A DNA stretch of 64,000 bases from Dama dama (taxonomy: Eukaryota; Chordata; Mammalia; Artiodactyla; Cervidae). Made by a program: the position numbers and the translations under genes. Below are positions 23,403 through 32,289 of this stretch, piece by piece (positions within the stretch are counted from its first letter, which is position 1; each line of letters begins with the position of its first letter). Below the pieces are notes generated by a model. It saw only the letters and a list, made by a program, of their open reading frames with translations. It ran no database searches and was not told the DNA's origin. The stretch covers positions 9,629,501 to 9,693,500 of the forward strand of contig NC_083701.1 of NCBI RefSeq assembly GCF_033118175.1, written 5' to 3'.

Positions 23403-23872
23403 AGAAACTCAGACAAGAGAGGGAAGGACCTGCCAAGAGCGCAAGTTAGGAGCGAAACCGATTCCCCGCGTCCTATTTCTTCGCCCTCTGCTCACGCTAG
23501 CTGGTGGAGGTGCCACTCAAGGGCCAGGGGCGTGAGGGCGGAACGAACCACGACTGGAGAGCCACGAGCATCGCTGCCCCCAGCAGCGATGGGTCCCCGG
23601 TGCGCTCCGCCGTGGCCAACCCAGCAACTTGGATTTTACTTCCCAAGCCAAGAAGCCGGGTTGGGAGGTGACTAGAAAAATCTGAAGATGCCAGAACCGG
23701 GAAAAAAAGACCAAGACCCCCTCCCACCCACCCAGTGCCTCCTCCTCTTTTCGTCTTTTCCCCCCACGCCCAGCTTGGGGAAAGCCCCAACGCCCACGGG
23801 AGCGCGGGGAGTCCCGCACCGCGGCCGCAGCCGCGCGCACGGGCGATCCCGGGCCGCGGGGCGCGCAGGGTA

Positions 23873-23893
23873 GGGGCGCGGGGAGGGGCGGGG
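23873..23893 (+). promoter_or_regulatory. G-quadruplex motif overlapping an Sp1-type GC box
   Basis: Four runs of four G with loops of 3, 1 and 1 nt (GGGG CGC GGGG A GGGG C GGGG). The last two runs form a GC box. Located 640 bp upstream of the start codon. Confidence 0.6.
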
Positions 23894-24077
23894 CGCCGCC
23901 GTGGGCCTCCGGCCGCGACGGGGCGGGACAATGGGGCCCCACCCCGGCGAGGGCGGGAGGGAGGCGGCGTGCGCTCGGCCCACCGCGCGCTCGCTCGCCG
24001 CTGCTGCCGCCGCCGGAGCGAGGCTGAGGCTGGAGCGGGCGGGGAGGGGCGCGGAGGGGAGCGCGGAGGCGGGAGGA

Positions 24078-24095
24078 GGCGGCGGCGGCGGCGGC
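24078..24095 (+). repeat. (GGC)6 triplet tract
   Basis: Six perfect GGC units in the promoter or leader. Complementary to the GCC tract at 24183-24203. Confidence 0.9.
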
Positions 24096-24104
24096 GCGTG
24101 TGGC

Positions 24105-24123
24105 GGGCGGGAGGGAGGGAGGG
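24105..24123 (+). promoter_or_regulatory. G-quadruplex motif, five G-triplets with single-base loops
   Basis: Five GGG runs are separated by single C or A bases, the most stable loop arrangement for a three-tier quadruplex. It lies 15 bp before the AT-rich box at 24139. Confidence 0.6.
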
Positions 24124-24138
24124 CGGCTGGCCCCGGGC

Positions 24139-24150
24139 TTGTAAATAAAC
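24139..24150 (+). promoter_or_regulatory. AT-rich TATA-like box within the CpG island
   Basis: TTGTAAATAAAC is the only clearly AT-rich patch in about 700 bp of G+C-rich promoter, 385 bp upstream of the start codon. It could position the pre-initiation complex or bind a forkhead-type factor (TAAATAAA core). Its role is inferred from place and composition only. Confidence 0.35.
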
Positions 24151-24154
24151 TGCG

Positions 24155-24244
24155 ATGCTGTCTCGGGCTCGCCGGCCCGGGTGCCGCCGCCGCCGCCGCC
24201 GCCCGGGAGCGCCGGTGCCGGGCCCCCGCCGCCGCGCACCCTAG
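24155..24244 (+). other. upstream ORF, 29 codons, arginine-rich
   Basis: ATG at 24155 opens a frame of 29 codons that ends in TAG at 24242-24244. The peptide is dominated by a CGC-encoded arginine run read from the GCC triplet tract. It counts as a uORF only if transcription starts upstream of 24155. Context at the ATG: T at -3, C at +4, so weak. Confidence 0.4.
24183..24203 (+). repeat. (GCC)7 triplet tract
   Basis: Seven perfect GCC units, 87 bp downstream of the GGC tract and able to pair with it. In one frame it encodes the arginine run of the uORF at 24155. Confidence 0.9.
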
Positions 24245-24332
24245 CGCCTCCGCGCCAGCCTCGCGCGCCCTCGCCCGCTTCCCGCAGCCCCCGACCCGCG
24301 CCCCTCGGGGTCCCGCGGCGGAACCGCGCGGG

Positions 24333-24338
24333 ATGTGA
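24333..24338 (+). other. start-stop element (ATG TGA) in the KCNQ3 leader
   Basis: ATG is followed at once by TGA about 200 nt before the main start codon, with G at -3 (CGGGATGT). Minimal start-stop uORFs are known to stall ribosomes. Relevance depends on the mRNA 5' end. Confidence 0.45.
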
Positions 24339-24416
24339 CCCTTTCCCCCTGCCCCCCGGGGCCCCGCCTTAGCCTGCTTTTGGGAGGGGGGGCGGGTGGG
24401 GAGGGGCGCGCGGATC

Positions 24417-24614
24417 ATGGCATTGGAGTTCCCGGGCTTGCAGCCGCCGCCGCCGCCTCTTCCACGCAGCCCGAGCGCCCCTTCTTCCCGGAGCAGCAGC
24501 GGAGAAGGCGAAGCGGCCGGCGGGGGCGAGGCAGATGGGGCTCAAGGCGCGCAGGCCGGCGGGGGCGGCTGGCGGCGGCGGCGACGGGGGCGGCGGAGGC
24601 GGCGGGGCCGCTAA
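24417..24614 (+). other. overlapping upstream ORF, 65 codons, out of frame with KCNQ3
   Basis: ATG at 24417 has A at -3 and G at +4, a stronger context than the KCNQ3 start. The frame passes over the KCNQ3 ATG in another phase and stops with TAA at 24612-24614, overlapping the coding exon by 80 nt. The peptide is Pro/Ser-rich, then Gly/Arg-rich, and looks compositional. If in the mRNA, it should reduce initiation at 24535 unless scanning is leaky. Confidence 0.6.
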
Positions 24615-24920
24615 CCCGGCCGGAGGGGACGCGGCGGCGGCCGGCGACGAGGAGCGGAAAGTGGGGCTAGCGCCGGGCGACGTGGAGCAAGTCACCTTGG
24701 CGCTGGGAGCCGGAGCTGACAAAGACGGGACCCTGCTGCTGGAGGGCGGCGGCCGCGACGAGGGCCAGCGGAGGACCCCGCAGGGCATCGGGCTCCTGGC
24801 CAAGACGCCCCTGAGCCGCCCCGTCAAGAGGAACAACGCCAAGTACAGACGCATCCAAACTTTGATCTACGACGCCCTCGAGAGACCGCGGGGCTGGGCG
24901 CTGCTCTACCACGCGCTTGT
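24535..24920 (+). CDS. KCNQ3: KCNQ3 coding exon 1: N-terminus of voltage-gated potassium channel subunit Kv7.3 (partial)
   Basis: The exon encodes the cytoplasmic N-terminus of Kv7.3, which pairs with Kv7.2 (KCNQ2) in the neuronal plasma membrane to carry the M-current. It holds 128 full codons plus GT of codon 129. Seen in order: a basic start (MGLKARRP), a glycine run (residues 13-24, broken by Asp17), an Ala-rich stretch, an acidic and hydrophobic segment (KVGLAPGDVEQVTLALGAGA), then the family-conserved pre-S1 block (YRRIQTLIYDALERPRGW, 104-121) and LLYHAL, where S1 begins. Nearly all of it matches human KCNQ3 as I remember it; Pro8 may be a difference. The ATG at 24535 has C at -3 and G at +4. 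The exon ends before GTGAGTACC, so the splice phase is 2. Pore, S2-S6 and C-terminal domains lie in exons beyond the window. Identity is very secure. Confidence 0.97.
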
Positions 24921-25000
24921 GTGAGTACCGGCCCTCTCCGGGAGCCCCTCGGAGGCGGTGCGTGAGGTGGGGCGGGCGTTCGGGGTGCGGGCTGGAGCTG

Positions 25001-26970
25001 AGGATGGCTCTGGGGCTTCCTAGTCCAGGGGCGCCCGTCCACCGAACTGGAGAGCAGCCTGCCCTCTGCTGTGTGTGCCTGTGTGTCTGTGGACCACTAT
25101 CAGGGTGTTGGACACCTGGGAGTTGAACCCCAGGGCTTAAAAAAAAACCCAAGCGTGGCTCCTCAGCTGATTTGGAGATCGAATTGGCACCTCTGTGTGC
25201 GAGCGCGGGTGCGCGTTTGTGGCACCGTCTCCGGATGTTGGTGGCCAAGCTTAAAAGAATTCGGTGGTTTTTCTAATTAACGAGGCGGTTGAACGGGATA
25301 AAGCGGATCCTCCCATGCGCGCTGTGTTTCTGCTTGGGGTGGGTCCCTTCTACTTGGGATCGCTGCTGAGTTTAGGTGATAAATCCTGCAGTTCGGTATG
25401 GGAGTGTACACTGCCCACAGTGGGGTGTGTGTGTGTGTGTGTGTGTGAGTGTGAGCGCGGCTATCGATTGCTTGCTTGTGCTGCCCTTTTTCGGGCTCCA
25501 TTCTGGTGTGGAAAGGAACGTGGTTTGCTCCATTTGGGGACTGGGGCTAGCCAAAACGCATCTTTTGGGGTTCTCTTTAGGGAAGTGAATGAGAGAGAGG
25601 GATGAGGGGAAACTGACTAGGATTCTCCGGCTGTAAGCCTGGAATGAGGGCTGGGGGCTTCACCTTGCCCGTAGATGAGGGCCAGGGATCATTTTGGCTG
25701 AAACATCTCCACAATTTGGTCTTATCATACCCTCCACCTCAGCTCCTTCCCGGTCTCTTGCTGCGCCTGGCCAGGGCAGAGGGAGAATGAAGGGGCCTGG
25801 GCTGAAGCTTTGCCGCCAGGTCCCCCTCCCCTGGAAAGAGTCTGTTTCTGGCCAGGATGTAAATGCGTGGTGGGCAGGAAGATGGAACTTCTTTTGCGCC
25901 CAGTGCTCTGGATAGAAAATCCTGCTGTGTTTGGGGAGGGGAGGATGATAGTGGTGGCTTCTTTCCCAGGAGGGGAAGCCAGGGTTGTCAACATGCACCC
26001 CCCGCCCGCCCCATCCCCCGCCGGGCTGGCAGGGCACTTCCAGGTACCCCTTGCTTCCTGTCTGTGGCTTAGTCATTCTGATGCCTGCTCCTTAGGAAGC
26101 TGTACCATTACCAGGGTTTTGGCGGGGAAATGACCAAGACCTTGACCCTTCTGCCTGTGCTTTTAGCAGTGAATATTCCTCCCTGGTCTTCTCCAATTGA
26201 CCGACGACTAATGGGTGGAAAGGGAGCCTTGGAGTTAAACACTACCTGCCAATCTTCCTTGGCTGGAAAGGCAGTTCCAGATTTGGCCACCAGGTGGGGG
26301 CCTCCGCACAGGACCTCAGGCTTGGCAACAGGTTTCATCTGAGAGGTTCCTGAAGCCTTGCAACGGTGCCTGCCTGAAACTGAGGCCCCAAAGGCATCCA
26401 ACCAGGAATGTGGGTTGTTGTTTTTTGGGGGGAGGGGCGGGGGAATCTAGCCTATGGCATCCAGGTCTGCGTGTATTTGCAGGTGTTAGTGGCTGGAGAG
26501 AAGGGTTAGCAATTGCTCTTCTGTTTGCTTTCGTCAGTTGATAAAAAGGGATTAAAATATATTCTTCTCTGTCTCTAGTGCTGTATTTAGTTAAATTGAA
26601 CTGATGGTAATACTGGAATATGCGATAATAAGGCATATAGATTACTTGAGTGCACACAAGCATACACGGCTTCACACATCCTTTTGACATCAATGGCGTC
26701 CTGTACATATTGGCCGACTTCTGAACCTGGGGTCCCACTGGAGTTTGTGGGCTCCCTCTTCCTTCAGCTTTCCCAGCCAGCACTCTTACCCCATCTGGGA
26801 CATTCTGGGAGGGGATAGCTAAGGCCTGATTTTATCCTTCTCTACAATTATTCCATCACTTGGAAGCAGGTTTGGGAATGCCTGTATGTAACCTCAGTTT
26901 CCCAGAGAGGATCTAGGAAAATTTTACATTATGGAAGAAAGAAGAATTGCATACCTAGCGAGGTACTTTT
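25001..26970. other. unique proximal intron 1
   Basis: No repeat family recognised apart from the GT tract. Moderately G+C-rich; plausible regulatory sequence next to the CpG island. Confidence 0.5.
25425..25447 (+). repeat. (GT)n microsatellite in proximal intron 1
   Basis: About 11 GT units, then an imperfect GAGTGTGAG tail, about 500 bp into the intron. Confidence 0.95.
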
Positions 26971-26974
26971 GCAC

Positions 26975-27125
26975 ATGCAAATTATTTATTTCATTTAATT
27001 CTTGCTGCAGTTTCATGACGTGGGAATTGTTACCTGTATTTGATGGATGAGAATATGGAAACCAAAACAGAGAGGACCACTTGTCCAGGGTCATGTGGTT
27101 GAGTTTCTGGAGCTCACATTTGAAT
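26975..27125 (-). repeat. MIR SINE
   Basis: TATTTGATGGATGAGAATAT and CCAGGGTCATGTGGTTGAG; diverged. Confidence 0.6.
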
Positions 27126-27129
27126 GCTG

Positions 27130-27885
27130 GGGGTCATCTCTTGTTTCTAAGCTGGGATCCCAGTTATGACCCTCTGCCAACAATTTTGGGACTCTGGGTA
27201 TTTCACGAGGCATCCCTGGGTGCTCCTTGCCCCCTCGGTAACAGAGGACTCTGTCATTTCTCTGCCTCCCCTTCCTAGCTCACGGTTGGCAAATGGCTGG
27301 AAATGGATCTGGAATCAAAGCAGGGGCTGCTCAAACCCAGGGAACCGCAGTGCTGGGGAGACAGAATGTGGCCTGTGTCGTGCCAGGGTCGGGATTCTGA
27401 TTAATCGGGCATTCCACAGGAAAGCCCTGTCGGATTGGGTTTAGGCTTCTGACACTTGAATTTCAGCTCATTAGCGGAGGCACTGCACATCCTTCCTCCT
27501 GCTAGGAGCAAGCCCAGTCAAGTGAACGAAACCGAACCTTTCATTGATGATTCAGGATTTTGCAAGGTACTGAAATGCATGCTTTAAAGCAGCCATTATC
27601 TTATTCTGGGCTGTGGTTAATGGCTCAAGAGAGCCAGGAAATTGGGCTGATCGTGGTCTCACAGGTTAGTGCATGCTTAAAAAAAAAAAAAACCAAAAAA
27701 AAAAACACCCCCAAATGAACCAGACTCATGAGATGTGATTTCTTGCTTCTTTCCTAAAGGCAAAATATAGCAAATGTGAACATCGAAGACCCCCCACCCC
27801 CACCCCACCGCCCCTGCTTCCCTTGTCTTAAATGCCCATCCCTTGCTCTCTCCTGGCTACTTGCTTTCACCCTGGCTGAGTTCTT
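27130..27885. other. unique intron with A-run
   Basis: Interrupted A-run at 27679-27704 and a C-rich stretch near 27785-27815; possible conserved block at 27400-27670. Confidence 0.4.
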
Positions 27886-27889
27886 GGAT

Positions 27890-28135
27890 CACCTCCTCTG
27901 GAAGGTTTCTCCCTGACCCTCCAGCTGGTTAGAATGGCCCATCCTTGGCAGCATCCTCAAGCAGAGGATTCTGCACACTGGACTGATCTGCTTGCTCATC
28001 TCCCCACCTTGGACTGAGAGCTCCTTCGAGGAGGAACTGCATTGTTCCTTAGCAACCTCAGGCCCCAGCAGGCTTACTGGGCTCCTGGTGGGTACCCAGT
28101 AAGCATTTGCTGAATGGATGAGTGAAAGAATACTC
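27890..28135 (+). repeat. L2 LINE 3' terminus
   Basis: GGAAGGTTTCTCCCTGACCC, GGACTGAGAGCTCCTTCGAG and AAGCATTTGCTGAATGGATG. Confidence 0.75.
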
Positions 28136-28369
28136 TCAGGTTCACCAGTACTTTGTTCTGCATGGTGTGTGTTCCTGTCTTCACAACAGTAATAAGTGGT
28201 CAGTGTCATGGAAGGTTAGTGATGAGAATAGCTCTCAGAAGTTCTAAGATGGACAAGGGGTAAGGGAAAAGTTCGGAGACTACACTCTGAGCTCAGCAAG
28301 GCTGATCTCTTTTCTGTATCTTAAGCTGCATGGCTGAAAAGGATTCCAATATTGTAGAAAATGGGCTGG

Positions 28370-28465
28370 ACCTGAAGTTCATCTCTGGACTCTGCCTTCG
28401 GTCTCTGACTTTGCATGAGCCAGGTTGGGCAAGACCCGTAAACTGGGGATGATCACGCTGCCCTA
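28370..28465 (+). repeat. MIR-like fragment
   Basis: GGTTGGGCAAGACCCGTAAA followed by CTGGGGATGATCACG. Confidence 0.5.
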
Positions 28466-29004
28466 TCACCAGCTGGGTTTTTAGGCTAAAGAAAGTAGGG
28501 TCTGTAAATGAAATGAACCTAATAGTAGGCATGAAGCATTTACTAGTTGATTCTGAAAGAGTCTCCTTACAAGTCGTACCCTTCTGCCACTGTGGCTGTC
28601 TGGGGACTCCCGCTTCCGGGCCTGTTAGTGGGAAGTTGCTGGCTTCATCTTGGCATATTCCTGGATTGGCACCGTACAGCCATCCTACTGTCCCGACTGC
28701 CTCTCCAGGACCAGTGGGGGTGATCAGTCGCTCACCTGATGACAGACCAAGGGGAAGTGCTCACAAGAGAGGCACCCTGATTGCATTCTGAGATGGATTG
28801 GCGCCAAGGCTGAGAGGTGGGGCTCACGGACCCAGCAGCTGCTCTGGAAGGTAAAGAAGGGCCTGGCCGGTGGACTTAGTGTATTGACTAAAGGGCCTGC
28901 AGTCCTCAAGGTGGAGGAGAGATGCTGGCCTCTCACCAAGACCCCTCATTAGTAAGACAGAGTCTTCACAAGTCTGAAGTAAGAGAAACTTAATTTCCCA
29001 AACT

Positions 29005-29165
29005 TGCTTTGCCTCTTATAGCTGGTATCGTCTTGGGAAAGTTGCTGGATCTCTGAGTTTCAGTTTCTTCATCTAAAAAATGTGATCAGTGTAGACTCTT
29101 ATGGAGCTAAGAACACCTTACATAGAAGAAATGCTCAATAATAGATAGTCATTTGTGTTATTAAT
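29005..29165 (+). repeat. MIR SINE
   Basis: GAGTTTCAGTTTCTTCATCT and GAAATGCTCAATAATAGAT in forward MIR order. Confidence 0.65.
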
Positions 29166-29300
29166 GTTACTCAGTCAATATAAATGCCTTCTCTGTGCCT
29201 GGCGCTCTTCTAGACATTGGGATTATAACAGTAAACAAAATCCAGTAAAACAAAACAGTCTAGTCTCTGCTCCTATAGAACATACAGTCTAATAATATGT
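29166..29300. repeat. ancient repeat fragment
   Basis: CTGTGCCTGGCGCTCTTCTA, GTAAACAAAATCCAG and CATACAGTCTAATAA form a mammal-wide old repeat phrase; family not certain. Confidence 0.45.
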
Positions 29301-30312
29301 TCGTAATATTTTAATATAATTTGGTAATAGTATTAGCAGCTGTCTCAGAGCTTGGCCATCTGGTCAACCTCCCATCCCAGACAGAAGGAATCCTTTCAAC
29401 AGCATCTCCACCAATGCTACAACTTATTAATTCATTACTGACGGGACATTGTTTTTCTTTTCTAGATAATGCTGGATTCAGTTCTCTCAACTATTCTGTT
29501 TCTCTGGCTCTGTTCATCCCATTCTCCTCTTTTTCTGCCTCCGTGTATCTCATTCTTTCTCATTTCCCACAAGGTGTTGGTCTTCTTAACCACCTCAGTT
29601 CATCCTCACTTTTTTCCTTACCCTACTAATGTCCTCTCTGCATTTTCTGCTTCAGCTTTGTCAGTTTCCTTCTGACAAAGAACCAAGGATTTTGAGTTCT
29701 CATTCTTTCTTAAAAATTTTTTATTTTATTGTGATAAGAACACTTAACATGAAATCTGCCTTCTTAACAAATGTGTAAGTGTGCAACACGTTGTTGTTGA
29801 CTGTAGGTGCAGCATTGTGCAGCTGGTCTCTCCTCTTGCTTAACTGACCCTTAATGCCTGTTGGCTGGTCACCCTCTGTTCCCCGTTCCCTCCGGCTTCT
29901 TGTAGCCACCATACCACCCTTTCACTCCATGAATTTGACTATTTTAGATCCTCATATAAGCAGGCTCATGCAGTGCTTGTCATTCTGTCAATGTCTTATT
30001 TCACTTAGCATAATGCCCTCAAGGTCCATCTGTGTTATTACATACTGCAGAATTCCTTAAGACTGAATGGTATTCCATTTTATTTATCCCTTCATCTGTG
30101 GGTGGACATTTAGGATGTTTCCACATCTTGGCTAATGTGAATAGTATTTCAATAAGCATAAAGTGCTAACAGCTCTTTGAGATCCTGATAATAATATTTT
30201 GAGTAAATACTCAGAACTGGGGTTGCTGAATCACATGGTAGTTCTATTTTTAATTTTTGAGAAACTTCCATATTGCTTTCCAGCTGCACCATTTTGCTTT
30301 TCCACCAACAAT

Positions 30313-30452
30313 GTTTGTTGTTATTCTGTCGCTAAGTCATGTTCAACTCTTTGTGATCCCATGGACCCCATGGACTGTAGCAATCTAGTCTTCCCTGTCC
30401 TTCACTATCTCCAGGGGTTTGCTCACACTCAGGACCCTGAGTTTGCTCAAGC
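30313..30452 (-). mobile_element. BovB LINE 3' end (old)
   Basis: CTGTCGCTAAGTCATGTTC and TTTGTGATCCCATGGACCCC with an internal small duplication. Together with the adjacent SINE it lies between copies of CCAACAAT (30305-30312 and 30649-30656). Confidence 0.8.
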
Positions 30453-30648
30453 TCACGCTTCCCTGATGGCTCAGATGGCAAAGAATCTGCCTGCAATGCA
30501 GGAGACCCGGGTTTGATCTCCTGGGTCAGGAAGATCCTCAGAGAAGGGAATGGCTACCCACTCCAGTATTCTTTCCTGGAGAATTCCATAGACAGAGGAG
30601 CCTGTCACACAGAGTCAGACACAACTGAGTGACTAACACTTTTACTTT
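30453..30648 (+). repeat. Bov-tA SINE
   Basis: GCTTCCCTGATGGCTCAGAT head directly abuts the BovB piece; tail GACACAACTGAGTGACTAAC. In inverted orientation to that BovB end. Confidence 0.9.
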
Positions 30649-30759
30649 CCAACAATATGTAAGGCTTGCTATTTCTCCACATCCTCACTAACACTTGCTG
30701 TGTCTTGTTTTTTGTGATAATAGGTTTGACATGATCTATATTGCATCATTCTTTCTCAT

Positions 30760-30945
30760 TGGTAAGAGCATGGTCTTTGGAGTCAGATATGGGTTTGCTA
30801 TTTCCTTGCTTTGTGACCTAGAGCAATTTGCTCATCTTGCTTGGCTGTCAGTTTCTTTATTTCTGATATGTAGATAATAATGCCTTCCCCTCAGGGTTGC
30901 TGTGAAATTTAATCAAGGTGTTGATATTGAACCCCTGAACATTGC
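30760..30945 (+). repeat. MIR SINE
   Basis: GTCTTTGGAGTCAGATATGG, CTTTGTGACCTAGAGCAATT and CCTCAGGGTTGCTGTGAAAT. Confidence 0.8.
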
Positions 30946-30949
30946 ATTG

Positions 30950-31700
30950 TGTTGATGTGCAACCTCAGGAGTTCCCCAGGTGAAATCTGAAATTGGTCAA
31001 CTACATGGAGGGCAAGGGGAGACCCAGGAAAGAAGCAGGCCACTCTGGATGAGTAGGTGTTGGGCTTAAGAATTGGAGAACTTATATATGAGGCTTGTCA
31101 TGGGCAGCAAGACCAGCAGACATTTATACAGCCTTCCAGCATCTTAAAGATTTATATTGAGGCCTTCATGGGATACAGTAACATACACCATCCAGATGGT
31201 TTCAACAACACATTCTCACTCAAGACTGCACCCTTGAACATGGTTCCCACTGTGGGAACAGTGGGCAGAGGATAGATTCCCAGCACTGGAGGGATAAGGA
31301 GTCAGTTCATGGGTCACATCCTCTCCATGACCCCCACCAGCACCATCGTAGATTTCGGTAAATGTTGTTTCTTTCTTGCTTCCCCTCTCAGCCATATTTA
31401 ATCTGCTTTCTTCTTGCTCCCCCCTCATAAAATCCATGGCCCCTTTCCCTTTCTAAGAACCTCATTTGATTTTTCATTTTATGAACTCCTTTATTTCTTC
31501 CTGACTCTCTTTTTTATGACATTGTCAAACTGTTCAAACAGAATGAAGAAGCCGAGGGGTGGACACAGCAACCCACAGCATCAGATCTCTGGGAATCCAT
31601 GAGACTGTATGCTGGGAGCAAAAAGGACCACAGGTACACCAGGTTCACTTTCTAGGAAACAGGCTAACATCAAGTGGGCGTTCGTGGTTGAAGAGAAGGT
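30950..31700. other. unclassified intron
   Basis: No repeat or exon signal recognised. Confidence 0.4.
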
Positions 31701-31704
31701 GCCC

Positions 31705-31830
31705 AGTATCTCCCTTTCATAAATGAATGACAGATGCTGAGAAGTTTTGTGACTTACCCAGGATCTTGAAACTACTAAGGTGGAGGAGCTGGGATCACAC
31801 AGGAGTCCTCCACCCACTAGGTGGTGCTCT
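31705..31830 (-). repeat. MIR SINE
   Basis: TTTTGTGACTTACCCAGGAT and GGAGGAGCTGGGATCACAC. Confidence 0.65.
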
Positions 31831-32054
31831 CTTCGCCATGTTACGATTCTCCTCTGTGGAAGGAAGGCGGTGCCCCAGAAGAGTAATAGAAAGGGATCGA
31901 CACTCTCGCTTTCAGAGTGAGGCACTTTAGAGCTCCATTTCTGGAAAGTTCCCAGGGGAAACCGGTGCAGCTGGTCTGTAGCCCACACTTTGAGTAACAC
32001 AGCTTCTCAGACTTTGATGTAAGTGTGCATCAACTAGGCATGAAGGTGGGTGGT

Positions 32055-32183
32055 GGTGGTTTAGTCTCAAAGTTGTGTCCGATTCTTGTGACCCCATGGA
32101 CTGTAGCCCATCAGGCTCCTCTGTCCGTGGAATTTCCCAGGCAAGAATACTGGAGTGGGTTGCCATTTCCTTCTACAGGGGCT
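32055..32183 (-). repeat. Bov-tA SINE, partial
   Basis: TTGTGACCCCATGGACTGTA to GTTGCCATTTCCTTCTAC; the head is missing. Its left flank (31980-32035) is MER5-like (CAGACTTTGATGTAAGTGTG). Confidence 0.88.
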
Positions 32184-32289
32184 CTTAAGAGAAATCTGGC
32201 AGATTCCACCTGAACCAAAACCATCCAACTTGTATGTAATGAGGGCCACTGACCCTACCCTTCTCCTGAATAATTCAGTGGAAATTTAC

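Larger units (their letters stand above)
23760..25000. promoter_or_regulatory. KCNQ3: CpG island spanning KCNQ3 promoter, 5'UTR and exon 1
   Basis: CpG dinucleotides and G+C rise sharply at about 23.8 kb and fall away just past exon 1, against a CpG-poor flank. Several GC boxes are visible (for example GGGGCGGGG near 23885 and GGGGCGGGAC near 23919), matching the known Sp1 dependence of KCNQ promoters. The start site cannot be fixed by eye. Long open frames on both strands here follow from base composition. Confidence 0.9.
29705..30755 (-). repeat. ancient L1M 3' region, interrupted at 30313-30648
   Basis: Antisense L1 blocks in order: AACACTTAACATGAAATCTG, CTTAGCATAATGCCCTCAAG, GAATGGTATTCCATTTTATT, GGGTTGCTGAATCACATGGT, then CTCCACATCCTCACTAACAC after the nested insertion. 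Confidence 0.8.

Noticed and set aside
23735..24338. Forward open frames of 137-145 codons upstream of KCNQ3
   Set aside because: Compositional, without a plausible domain, and they end before the exon. Only the uORFs defined by ATG context were kept.
23517..24418. Long open frames of 140-248 codons on the - strand across the CpG island
   Set aside because: They are alanine, proline, arginine and glycine runs that follow from G+C content and few stops. No domain, and they oppose the KCNQ3 promoter. An antisense RNA is possible but the sequence does not show one.
23760..25700. A REST/RE1 site, as reported for KCNQ genes
   Set aside because: I looked for the 21-bp RE1 pattern on both strands near exon 1 and saw no convincing match by eye. 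A matrix scan would settle it.
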